Position numbers and translations under genes: made by a program. Positions 56,381 to 63,317 of a DNA stretch of 64,000 nt are shown here, in pieces; the stretch's first letter is position 1, and the number at the start of each line of letters is the position of its first letter. The stretch lies in assembly GCF_019355395.1 (NCBI RefSeq), contig NZ_CP048829.1, forward strand, positions 682,001-746,000. Reading direction: 5' to 3'. The stretch comes from Chordicoccus furentiruminis. Lineage in GTDB: Bacteria > Bacillota > Clostridia > Lachnospirales > Lachnospiraceae. The notes under the pieces are model-generated. The model saw nothing but the letters and a program-made list of their open reading frames with translations. It did not search any database and had not been told where the DNA came from.

Positions 56381-57289
56381 TTACTTCTCCCTTCTGAAAT
56401 ATCCGTTAAGCATCAGCTGAACCGCGTTGAGTCCGAGTACGATCAGAAGGAAGATCACGCCGATGGCGCTCGCGATCCCGATATTGTTCTGCTCGAAGCC
56501 GAGACGGTAGAGCATGCCAACGATCGTGGTGGCCACGTTGTTCGGCGACTTGTTCCCGTTAAACAGCATATAGGATTCCGAGAACATCGCCATGCCTCCA
56601 AAAATCGAGATCGTCAGCACATAGACAATCGTGGGCTTGAGCAGCGGCACCGTCAGATACCAGAATGTCTGTATATCGGAAGCTCCGTCGATCGCGGACG
56701 CCTCGTAAAGAGAAGCGTCGATCTGCTGAAGGCCTGAAAGATAGTACATCATATTCACGCCTGTCCAGCGCCACAGGCAAAGCAGAAATAGTGTAAGCCA
56801 GACGGTGGAGGGCGTCCGCAGCCAGATCAGAGGGCCCTTTCCGAATATATGCAAAATCTGATTCATAAAAGCGCCGGGCAGTTCCCCGAACATCATCCGG
56901 TAGCAGATACCGGATACGACAACGCTGGTCAGGGCCGGAACGAACAGGATCGAGCGGAACATATTCTTGCAGCGCATATGCCGGCTGTTGAGAAGCACCG
57001 CCATCACAAGCGGGATCGGGATCATCAGGGCACATGAAACAACCGTGTAGAACAGACTGTTCCGGACCGCCTTCTGGAAAACAGCATTTTTGAGAATCCG
57101 GTAATTGTCGAATCCGATGAACGTCGTGTTCGGTCCGGCGACCTTCTGAAAGCTCATCACCACCATGCTCACGATCGAATAAGCAAAGAACACGCCGAAC
57201 GTCAGCAGGAACGGAAATATGAAGACGTAAGGCGCCGCCTTTTTCGAATAGAGAAATCTCTGAACTATGCTTTTATTATTCTTTTTCAT
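56381..57289 (-). CDS. Carbohydrate ABC transporter permease (UgpA/MalF type)
   Basis: The 302-residue membrane protein has six hydrophobic segments and the coupling loop EASAIDGASDIQTFWYLTVP. The N-terminal basic stretch followed by APYVFIFPFLLTFGVFFAYS is typical of UgpA/AraP proteins. It forms the pore with the 55540-56376 product and receives sugar from the binding protein at 57488-58816. Confidence 0.92.
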   Translation of the reverse strand: MKKNNKSIVQRFLYSKKAAPYVFIFPFLLTFGVFFAYSIVSMVVMSFQKVAGPNTTFIGFDNYRILKNAVFQKAVRNSLFYTVVSCALMIPIPLVMAVLLNSRHMRCKNMFRSILFVPALTSVVVSGICYRMMFGELPGAFMNQILHIFGKGPLIWLRTPSTVWLTLFLLCLWRWTGVNMMYYLSGLQQIDASLYEASAIDGASDIQTFWYLTVPLLKPTIVYVLTISIFGGMAMFSESYMLFNGNKSPNNVATTIVGMLYRLGFEQNNIGIASAIGVIFLLIVLGLNAVQLMLNGYFRREK

Positions 57290-57352
57290 GTTAAATCCCT
57301 TCGCCTCCGGTTAATCAGCCTGGCCTGCATGCCGCGTATCTGAAAACAGATC

Positions 57353-57384
57353 GTGCGGCACAGGAGTTTCCTCCCATGCCGCAC
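57353..57384 (-). terminator. Attenuating hairpin after the arabinoside-binding protein gene
   Basis: GTGCGGCA/TGCCGCAC with an inner GGAG-GAAA-CTCC stem is followed on the minus strand by GATCTGTTTT. It lies between the binding protein and permease genes, a usual place for differential expression. Confidence 0.6.
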
Positions 57385-57487
57385 TCCCTGTCTCATCCTT
57401 TATGAACGGCAAAGGTTCTTTCTCCGCCGCCTTTCAGGTGCTGTCCCCGCAGACCTCATGATATGCCTTGGCCCGAAAACAGCTTTT

Positions 57488-58816
57488 TCAATCGGTGATG
57501 ATGCTGTCCTGCTCATTCTGCAGAAGTTCTTTTGCATCTTCGTCGACACTCGCCTCGAATGCATTCTCATAGGTCGTGGACACCAGCGTGCTGTATGTGT
57601 TTGCGTACTGGCCGGAAATATCCGGAGCCGTGAGGTCTGTGCCGTTCTTCTTCAGAATGTCGAACGGGTTCGTCGTAAAATACTGAAGAAACTTGTTGTC
57701 TTTATTCTGCGTGATGGCCGGATCATCCCAGAGTTCCGTACGGATCGGGTCGAATCCGAGCTTTTCCCACTCATAAGTGCAGCCCTTCTTCGAGAGCTTC
57801 GCATACGCGAGAAAATCCTTCGCAAGCTGCTCGTTCTTCGTTCCCTTGATGACCGATGTGCCCGTTCCGCCCTGAAGCACTTCGCGGGTGTCTCCCTTAT
57901 TCCATACCGGAATCTGATAAATCGCCATCTTCTGCTTGAGATCCGGGCAGTAATCGGTGAATCTTCCCATATACCACAGCGGCATCAGGACGCACGCGAC
58001 GTTACCGCCGTTCAGGTGGCCGTACCACTCCTCGGTATGGAAACCGCCGCCGGGTGCGATTTCGCAGATGCCGTCCTTCATCATCTCACGGATTTTCTCG
58101 ATCACCTTGACATGCGCGTCCGTCACAAGATCCGGATTGCCGTCCTTGTCGACATACTGCGCTTTCAGCTCGAGCATCATCATCTGCGGGAAGAACAGGT
58201 CGGATGTCTCAACCGCACACATATATTTTCCGGTCTTCTCCTTCACCTGCTTGCCGGCTTCGATGAAGTCGTCCCATGTCTCAATACTCGCCGGATCCAC
58301 GCCGGCCGCGTCCATGATATCCATGTTGTAGTAGGCAACCGACGCTCCCAGATGGAAATCCGCTCCATACACGTGTTCGCCGTCCCCGTACATGTTGATT
58401 CTGGACATGACGACGTCATTCCTGTAAGGTTCGACCGCATCGTCGATGGGAACCAGATAGCCGTCTTTCAGGAACGCTCCGTAGTGGCCGATTTCGATAT
58501 CCGCCATATCCGGCGCTCCGTCGCCGGACTGACATGCCACCAGCAGCTTGCTGTGAATGGAAGCGGAATCCCCCGTCGTCACCGTCAGATTGATTGCCCG
58601 GTCCGGATTTTCCTTGTTCCACTCGTCCGCCATCGTCGTCCAGAACCCGACATGCAGAGACTGGAACGTCCAGAAATTCATATCCGTTCCGCCGTCCACA
58701 AAGGTATTCGTCCCCTGCGTCGTTTCCTCTCCGTCGGCCATCGCGGGTGCGGCTCCAAAGAGAGTTCCTGCTGTCATTGCAGACACCAGAACCGCTGCCA
58801 TCAGCTTTTTGTTCAT
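57488..58816 (-). CDS. CUT1 sugar-binding protein
   Basis: The 442-residue extracellular binding protein (SBP family 1) has a signal peptide (MNKKLMAAVLVSAMTAGTLF) cut near PAMA; no lipobox Cys is seen, as in the other binding protein of this window. Mature landmarks include LLVACQSGDGAPDMADIEIG and TGTSVIKGTKNEQLAKDFLA. It is the first gene of the unit with two permeases, abfA and lacI, so arabino-oligosaccharides are the likely ligands. Confidence 0.9.
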   Translation of the reverse strand: MNKKLMAAVLVSAMTAGTLFGAAPAMADGEETTQGTNTFVDGGTDMNFWTFQSLHVGFWTTMADEWNKENPDRAINLTVTTGDSASIHSKLLVACQSGDGAPDMADIEIGHYGAFLKDGYLVPIDDAVEPYRNDVVMSRINMYGDGEHVYGADFHLGASVAYYNMDIMDAAGVDPASIETWDDFIEAGKQVKEKTGKYMCAVETSDLFFPQMMMLELKAQYVDKDGNPDLVTDAHVKVIEKIREMMKDGICEIAPGGGFHTEEWYGHLNGGNVACVLMPLWYMGRFTDYCPDLKQKMAIYQIPVWNKGDTREVLQGGTGTSVIKGTKNEQLAKDFLAYAKLSKKGCTYEWEKLGFDPIRTELWDDPAITQNKDNKFLQYFTTNPFDILKKNGTDLTAPDISGQYANTYSTLVSTTYENAFEASVDEDAKELLQNEQDSIITD

Positions 58817-58937
58817 ACACTGCTCCTCCTTATAAATATTGATTTATCTCTCCAAGAGATAGCTGCCGGAAATTATATGAACATCATGTTAACAATTTGT
58901 CTGTTCAACTGTTTTTCTCTTCTTCATTACAGCTATT

Positions 58938-58953
58938 AGATTAACGTTAATCT
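58938..58953. promoter_or_regulatory. Palindromic operator AGATTAACGTTAATCT
   Basis: This perfect 16-base palindrome with central CG, the LacI-family hallmark, lies about 60 bases upstream of the -10 of the binding-protein gene. Confidence 0.7.
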
Positions 58954-59070
58954 TACTACATGTCAATGTTTTTCATCGTATTTTCAGTCATTATTACGTC
59001 TTCCGGATCAATTTCGTCGTTTATGATGGTTTTATCTTGGTGATTTTGTTAACTTTTCATGAATACAGCA

Positions 59071-59102
59071 ATCCCCTCCGCACGTTTTCATGCGGAGGGG
59101 AT
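59071..59102 (-). terminator. Hairpin beyond the Rpn repeat array
   Basis: ATCCCCTCCGCA and its complement with an eight-base loop lie 200 bases beyond the last Rpn-type copy. It may end that transcript; no T-run follows on the minus strand. Confidence 0.45.
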
Positions 59103-59301
59103 CCCTTTGCGCTTTTGCAGTTTTCGATCCTTTTATATCGGGACCGTTATATGACAGACTATGATTGTCAGCTTCTCCCGCCACCCTTGAATGGATTCTC
59201 GCACTGCTTTTTCTATGTGTCAGCCGGAAGTGTCTTCCCTCACCCCCCGGAGTGTTCAGAATCGCTCGAAAAGTATATTGAAGCGGTACCGATCGGTTCC
59301 T

Positions 59302-59682
59302 TCAGACGGTTTCCATCGTTTCCGTTTCTTCGATGATCCGGGCATAGCCCTCACGCTTCTCTTCCGGGATGTCAAGCGCGTCCATTGCTTCGCGAGCTGA
59401 CCAATGCATGCGGGACATTAAGCTTTTGATATTCGATACGGATGTGTCCTGCGTGACACGCTGTGTTACATCCTGCGTGACGCGTCGTGTTACATCCCTT
59501 GTCACACGATTTGTCACATCCCTCGTCACGCGATTTGTCACATCCCTCGTCACACGATTTGTCACGTCCCTCGTCACACGATTTGTCACATCCCTCGTCA
59601 CACGGTCTGTATTGTTTTTCAGTTCTGCCGCCAGCTCTTCCTCAAACTCCGGCCGCATCAGTTCTTTCAATGCATCGCACAT
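59302..59682 (-). CDS. Free-standing copy of the Rpn C-terminal (antitoxin-like) domain, copy A, longest repeat
   Basis: The frame from ATG 59682 reads MCDALKELMRPEFEEELAAE, then a VT-repeat, then IKSLMSRMHWSAREAMDALD. It matches the C-terminal domain of the nuclease gene at 60024-61007. It has four RVTRDVTN units plus three variants, three units more than copies B and C, and a diverged end (GYARIIEETETMETV). The ribosome-binding site (GAAAGACAGG) is weak. It could be a translated small antitoxin with altered specificity or a decaying duplicate; the frame is fully open, which favours function. Confidence 0.6.
   Translation of the reverse strand: MCDALKELMRPEFEEELAAELKNNTDRVTRDVTNRVTRDVTNRVTRDVTNRVTRDVTNRVTRDVTRRVTQDVTQRVTQDTSVSNIKSLMSRMHWSAREAMDALDIPEEKREGYARIIEETETMETV
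59507..59602 (-). repeat. 24-base minisatellite encoding RVTRDVTN
   Basis: Four nearly identical 24-base units start at 59507, 59531, 59555 and 59579, flanked by two or three diverged units towards 59459. They encode a 4-residue periodic VT pattern. There are no spacers, so it is not a CRISPR. Confidence 0.92.
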
Positions 59683-59698
59683 GACATGATCCTGTCTT

Positions 59699-60007
59699 TC
59701 AGACGTTTTTCGGCGTTTCCTTTTCCCCGATGAGCCGGGCATAGCTCTCACGCTTCTCTTCCGGGATGGCAAGCGCGTCCATTGCTTCGCGAGCTGACCA
59801 ATGCATGCGGGACATTAAGCTTTTGATATTCGATACGGCTGTGTCCTGCGTGACGCGCTGTGTTACATCCTGCGTGACGCGTCGTGTTACATCCCTTGTC
59901 ACGCGATTTGTCACATCCCTCGTCACACGGTCTGTATTGTTTTTCAGTTCTGCCGCCAGCTCTTCCTCAAACTCCGGCCGCATCAGTTCTTTCAATGCAT
60001 CGCACAT
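59699..60007 (-). CDS. Free-standing copy of the Rpn C-terminal (antitoxin-like) domain, copy B
   Basis: ATG 60007 opens MCDALKELMRPEFEEELAAE and the frame ends ARLIGEKETPKNV. It is nearly identical to the C-terminal 102 residues of the nuclease gene, which stops 16 bases upstream. AAGGACAGG precedes the ATG, so reinitiation after the nuclease stop is possible. It has one RVTRDVTN unit, as in the nuclease gene's own tail. Confidence 0.6.
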   Translation of the reverse strand: MCDALKELMRPEFEEELAAELKNNTDRVTRDVTNRVTRDVTRRVTQDVTQRVTQDTAVSNIKSLMSRMHWSAREAMDALAIPEEKRESYARLIGEKETPKNV

Positions 60008-60023
60008 AACGAGATCCTGTCCT

Positions 60024-60332
60024 TCAGCCGTTTTTCGGCGTTTCCTTTTCCCCGATGAGCCGGGCATAGCTCTCACGCTTCTCTTCCGGGATGGCAAGCG
60101 CATCCATTGCTTCACGCGCTGACCAATGCATGCGGGACATTAAGCTTTTGATATTCGATACGGCTGTGTCCTGCGTGACGCGCTGTGTTACATCCTGCGT
60201 GACGCGTCGTGTTACATCCCTTGTCACGCGATTTGTCACATCCCTCGTCACACGGTCTGTATTGTTTTTCAGTTCCGCCGCCAGCTCTTCCTCAAACTCC
60301 GGCCGCATCAGTTCTTTCAATGCATCGCACAT
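60024..60332 (-). CDS. Internal gene for the Rpn C-terminal domain (RpnS-like antitoxin)
   Basis: Within the nuclease gene and in the same frame, ATG 60332 (MCDALKELMRP) is preceded by AAGGAGG at 60347-60341 with eight bases between, a stronger signal than that of the full-length start. The 102-residue product would be the C-terminal domain alone. This is the known gene-within-gene design of Rpn loci. The same ATG is the first Met of copies A and B. Confidence 0.7.
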   Translation of the reverse strand: MCDALKELMRPEFEEELAAELKNNTDRVTRDVTNRVTRDVTRRVTQDVTQRVTQDTAVSNIKSLMSRMHWSAREAMDALAIPEEKRESYARLIGEKETPKNG

Positions 60333-61007
60333 GACAGGATCCTCCTTCTTTAATTTCTCAAACAGATCAAAATTGGCGCTGATCGCGATCTGCATCACCG
60401 CATCGGACATCCGCTGGTCCCGCGGAGAACCGGCTACCTCCCGATTCTCCAGAATGAGCCGCTCGGCGTTTGTCCGTGTCAGATGACGGGTCAGCGCCTT
60501 CAGCCAGACATGTGTGCCTTCCGGCAGTTCTTCAATCGCAACGACCTGCGTGGCAAACATCGTATCCGGTCCGGACAAGTTGTAGATACCGGGATACGGG
60601 CAGCGGATGACATTACCTGCCTCCTTCATCTGCTGCAGCAGTTTGTCCGGCTTCTCCTGCCGTATGATCGTCAAGGTGACGTCCGCGGCGGGAATCTCGT
60701 TGACCCGTTTCCCGGCCAGCGCCTTATACAGACAGCCATAGGCCACCGTTTTGTAGTAGGTGTCGATATTCAGGTCATCGCCGGGCGATTTGTACTCGAA
60801 CAGGTTATGCCTTCGGAAGATCTGCCCGATGGCCTCCTCAATGGGCTGGCTGCCTGTCTTGCGGATGACCAGCAGATCCACCTGCAGCGGTTTGCTGCTC
60901 AGGTTATATTCTCTCTGATACTCCAGCTGGTCCCTGGACTTCCGCAATGTGAGTTCCAGCGCGTCGCAAAAAGCCGGATGCCATTGTGTTCTCTTCGTTT
61001 CGGCCAC
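60024..61007 (-). CDS. Rpn-family PD-(D/E)XK nuclease (toxin/defence-type full-length protein)
   Basis: I place the start at GTG 61007 (V/MAETKRTQWHPAF): GGAGAGG lies eight bases upstream and a perfect promoter directly before it, which excludes the longer open frame to 61160. The 327-residue product has an N-terminal PD-(D/E)XK core with LQVDLLVIRK and HNLFEYKSPGDDLNIDTYYK (D...ExK). A helical middle follows, then a C-terminal domain from Met226 with the 4-residue VT-repeat. Rpn proteins are DNA nucleases whose separately translated C-terminal domain blocks them, and some act against phages. Such genes are often misannotated as transposases. Confidence 0.8.
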   Translation of the reverse strand: MAETKRTQWHPAFCDALELTLRKSRDQLEYQREYNLSSKPLQVDLLVIRKTGSQPIEEAIGQIFRRHNLFEYKSPGDDLNIDTYYKTVAYGCLYKALAGKRVNEIPAADVTLTIIRQEKPDKLLQQMKEAGNVIRCPYPGIYNLSGPDTMFATQVVAIEELPEGTHVWLKALTRHLTRTNAERLILENREVAGSPRDQRMSDAVMQIAISANFDLFEKLKKEDPVMCDALKELMRPEFEEELAAELKNNTDRVTRDVTNRVTRDVTRRVTQDVTQRVTQDTAVSNIKSLMSRMHWSAREAMDALAIPEEKRESYARLIGEKETPKNG

Positions 61008-61029
61008 TGTATTTTCCTCTCCTGCCATC

Positions 61030-61058
61030 ATTATAGGGGGCACCCCAGAGGACGTCAA
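61030..61058 (-). promoter_or_regulatory. Promoter of the Rpn-type nuclease gene
   Basis: The minus strand reads TTGACG, 17 bases, TATAAT, near consensus. The predicted transcript start is about 17 bases before the GTG, giving a very short leader. Confidence 0.8.
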
Positions 61059-61114
61059 CAGGAGCGGCTTTTGCAAAGCCGGCATGTCAGCAGCTGCCTG
61101 GGCCCGGTCCGGAT

Positions 61115-61855
61115 TTAACCTGCAAGCCATTTCCCGACGGCCACGACCGTCAGGGCGCAAAGGGTACTGAGCAGCGTCCCGACCAGATAGTATTCCGCAA
61201 ACGCTCTGTCGTTTGCTATCTGGTCGAATCTTGCGATGGACTTGGCCGTAAGCACGAATCCCAGGGCCGTGTATTCTCCCTTCCAGAGGCAGGCCAGCAG
61301 AACCATCCGTTCGAGGATCCCAATGACCCTTCCGGTCCTTTGTTCTTCTGCGCCCAACTCAGTCCGGGCCTGTATTGGCTTGCCATGGCAGATCAGACGG
61401 ATCAGAATATTGCACGGCGTCCCAAGGGCAAGGACACAGAACAGGATGGCGCCGCTCTCACGGCCCGGAACCTGCATGCGGGCCAGCATGGTACTGAACA
61501 CCTTCATTGGGTGCGGAGCCGGATCCGCCAGAGACAAGGCGTAGGCTGCGATGAACAGGGAGAGGACGTGCAGGCACTGATCCAGCAGATATGTCCATGG
61601 CTGTCTGATGCGCCACCAGCGCTTTGAAACGTCGATCGCCAAATGCGTCAACGCAAGAGCGGCACATGTGCCCAGAAAAGACGCACGGCCGCCGTATAGG
61701 AAAGCAACAGCGGCAAACGGCAGGGCGTACAGCACGCCATGCACAGCCATGGCTTCAGCTTTCCGGTCTTTTTCTGCCGCGATCCGGTCGGTTTGCAGGA
61801 CAAAAACTCCTATAAGATGAGCTATCCAGACAACAAGAAGCATCTCACGAAACAT
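61115..61855 (-). CDS. DUF3307 membrane protein
   Basis: The 246-residue protein has an N-terminal MLLVVWIAHLIGVFVLQTDR, HGVLYALPFAAVAFLYGG and ALALTHLAIDVSKRWWRIRQ. The Hx...H...D pattern and six or seven hydrophobic segments match DUF3307. The family is regularly encoded next to SatD, as here, with an 11-base overlap. The function is not established; the conserved His and Asp in membrane helices suggest a metal-dependent activity. Confidence 0.82.
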   Translation of the reverse strand: MFREMLLVVWIAHLIGVFVLQTDRIAAEKDRKAEAMAVHGVLYALPFAAVAFLYGGRASFLGTCAALALTHLAIDVSKRWWRIRQPWTYLLDQCLHVLSLFIAAYALSLADPAPHPMKVFSTMLARMQVPGRESGAILFCVLALGTPCNILIRLICHGKPIQARTELGAEEQRTGRVIGILERMVLLACLWKGEYTALGFVLTAKSIARFDQIANDRAFAEYYLVGTLLSTLCALTVVAVGKWLAG

Positions 61856-62486
61856 GGTACAGCGCCTCCAGGCCCCTGCGGATATGCTCCGTCAGGCTGA
61901 TGTAACGGGTATATTGGCTTAGATGCAGGCCTGAATAGACGGACGACTGCGAAATGGTAAGCCTTCGGCCTGCCTCTGCCTGAGACATTCCCGTAGACAG
62001 CAGGGCAATGATCCGGCGCTGCTGTTTTGTCCATCCGCACCGGATTTCCCATGCTGAATCTACCGCATCCTGAAGCAGGGCTTCCAGTATGGACCCTGTC
62101 TGCACGCTTTCTAACCGGATGCAGCTTTGGTTCTTTCTTTTGTGTACTGTGTTAATCGCGCTTCGTGCGCGATAGAAGGCCGGCCCGTCCGCCCCAATGG
62201 CGGCGTTACGGTTCACCTCTGTCGTCAATTCGCCTATCCCGACGCCGAATCGAACCTGAACAGGCCGGATGGCGTCGGCAATGTCCGACAGGATCGGCAT
62301 CAGGCAGCCCGGTTCCTGCAAAATCCCCTGAAACTCATCGCCCAGCGTGATTAAAAAATTGGCTGCGATCTGGTCAGCATATTTTTTATTCACCTGGTCC
62401 AGCGCAGCCTGCAGTTGGCACTGGACGGCATTCCTGTCCCGGATTTGCCGTGATCGAACTAGATCTCCGATAATCGCTACATACAT
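61845..62486 (-). CDS. SatD-family protein
   Basis: The 213-residue protein starts MYVAIIGDLVRSRQIRDR and has ALDQVNKKYADQIAANFLIT and GDEFQGIL, the SatD pattern. The C terminus is a helix-turn-helix (SQAEAGRRLTISQSSVYSGL), so it may regulate transcription. SatD was named from a streptococcal acid-tolerance operon. A dyad flanks its promoter, consistent with autoregulation. It is coupled to the DUF3307 gene. Confidence 0.85.
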   Translation of the reverse strand: MYVAIIGDLVRSRQIRDRNAVQCQLQAALDQVNKKYADQIAANFLITLGDEFQGILQEPGCLMPILSDIADAIRPVQVRFGVGIGELTTEVNRNAAIGADGPAFYRARSAINTVHKRKNQSCIRLESVQTGSILEALLQDAVDSAWEIRCGWTKQQRRIIALLSTGMSQAEAGRRLTISQSSVYSGLHLSQYTRYISLTEHIRRGLEALYHVS

Positions 62487-62495
62487 GATCTTCAC

Positions 62496-62554
62496 CGATA
62501 ATAGAAAGAACAATCTATATTTTCGATTATATAAGATTTATTCTATTATCGCAA
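62496..62554 (-). promoter_or_regulatory. satD promoter flanked by an 11-base inverted repeat
   Basis: The minus strand reads TTGCGA (62554-62549), 17 bases, TATAAT (62531-62526). CGATAATAGAA at 62496-62506 and its exact complement at 62541-62551 surround the -10, one arm overlapping the -35. This geometry suits repression by a dimeric regulator, perhaps SatD. Confidence 0.7.
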
Positions 62555-62576
62555 GAGCCATGTCTTTCTTTTCGTC

Positions 62577-62605
62577 TTGCGAACATTGCCTCAAACGTCT
62601 ATAAT
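62577..62605 (+). promoter_or_regulatory. Promoter of the HigBA-like module
   Basis: TTGCGA, 17 bases, TATAAT. The -35 hexamer is identical to that of the divergent satD promoter 23 bases away. The predicted start near 62612 gives a leader of about 17 bases. Confidence 0.75.
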
Positions 62606-62628
62606 ATTCCTTAAAAGGAATGCTCTGA

Positions 62629-62979
62629 ATATTTACCATTATTTTTTATCCCCTCGAAGACGGTACAAATGCCATTGACCCATGGCTGGATACACTCCCT
62701 ATCAAGATGCAGGCCAAAGTGCTACGCAGCATACAGCTATTACAAGTGTTTGGTCCGCTTTTGCGAGAACCCAACTCCAAGCCTTTGGAAGACGGCATTT
62801 TCGAATTAAGAACCGTTTTGGGAAACGACATCGAAAGGACCTTGTACTTCTTTCAGGAAGGCCAGAACATTGTTCTGACAAATGGATTTACCAAGAAAAC
62901 AAAGAAAACGCCACGCTCTGAAATCGACCTTGCCAAAACACGCCGTGAAGATTATAAAAGGAGGTTTCCCTATGGATGA
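62629..62979 (+). CDS. HigB/RelE-type toxin with ATA at the start position
   Basis: The frame encodes a Gp49/HigB-like toxin: IFYPLEDGTNAIDPWLDTLP, QAKVLRSIQLLQ, PLEDGIFELRTVLG, RTLYFFQEGQNIVLTNGFTK, KTPRSEIDLAKTRREDY. This family usually begins within a few residues of IFY. The codon nine bases after AAAAGGA is ATA, not ATG. An ATG at 62620 in the same frame is followed at once by CTC and TGA. Either ATA is used, the toxin starts internally at ATG 62707 and lacks 26 residues, or the start is mutated. Expected activity is ribosome-dependent mRNA cleavage. Confidence 0.7.
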   Translation: MFTIIFYPLEDGTNAIDPWLDTLPIKMQAKVLRSIQLLQVFGPLLREPNSKPLEDGIFELRTVLGNDIERTLYFFQEGQNIVLTNGFTKKTKKTPRSEIDLAKTRREDYKRRFPYG

Positions 62980-63244
62980 TTTTGAAAAAAGCCTGCGTAA
63001 CCGTCTTCAGAAATCCGAGTTCAAAAAAGAATGGGATTCTCTGCAGTTTGAATACCAGATTCAATCTGAACTGATCAAGGCAAGAACCGCCGCTCACATG
63101 ACGCAGTCTGAATTGGCCGCCAAAAGCGGTGTTCGCCAGTCTAACATCAGCCGTATCGAGAATGGGAACGCCCTTCCAAAGCTTGATACTCTTGCGGCGC
63201 TTGCCTCCGCCATGGGGAAGAAAGTCAAGATTACATTTTCATGA
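62972..63244 (+). CDS. HigA-like XRE antitoxin
   Basis: The 90-residue protein follows AAAGGAGG and overlaps the toxin by eight bases. Its C-terminal XRE helix-turn-helix (MTQSELAAKSGVRQSNISRI) and the ending LAALASAMGKKVKITF are typical of HigA partners of Gp49-type toxins. It should bind the toxin and repress the promoter at 62577-62605. Confidence 0.88.
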   Translation: MDDFEKSLRNRLQKSEFKKEWDSLQFEYQIQSELIKARTAAHMTQSELAAKSGVRQSNISRIENGNALPKLDTLAALASAMGKKVKITFS

Positions 63245-63255
63245 GACATGCAAAA

Positions 63256-63288
63256 AGAGGAGCGGTTCCCCGCTCCTCTCCGCTTTTT
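63256..63288. terminator. Terminator of the HigBA-like module
   Basis: AGAGGAGCGG and its complement with loop TTCC are followed by CCGCTTTTT on the plus strand. An A-run on the other side makes it usable on the minus strand too. Confidence 0.85.
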
Positions 63289-63317
63289 CCTGATCCGTAT
63301 CCGGGATCTCTGTCCTT

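Larger units (their letters stand above)
58817..59301. other. 485-base gap upstream of the sugar-binding protein gene
   Basis: It is AT-rich and holds a -10 TATAAT on the minus strand (58872-58877), GTTAAC-containing half-sites, a perfect 16-base operator (58938-58953) and a 12-base hairpin (59071-59102). No coding sequence is supported. Confidence 0.6.
59302..60340 (-). repeat. Threefold tandem duplication of the Rpn C-terminal coding segment
   Basis: The landmark GACCAATGCATG recurs at 59399, 59796 and 60121, giving periods of 397 and 325 bases. The 72-base difference is exactly three 24-base repeat units. Copies B and C are nearly identical; copy A is more diverged at its end. Confidence 0.9.

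Noticed and set aside
59450-59610. Regular 24-base repeats resembling a CRISPR array
   Set aside because: The units are contiguous without spacers, are in frame and encode RVTRDVTN; no cas genes are near.
60024-61160. Longer nuclease frame starting at 61160
   Set aside because: The promoter TTGACG-17-TATAAT at 61030-61058 lies inside that extension, so translation must start downstream, at GTG 61007.
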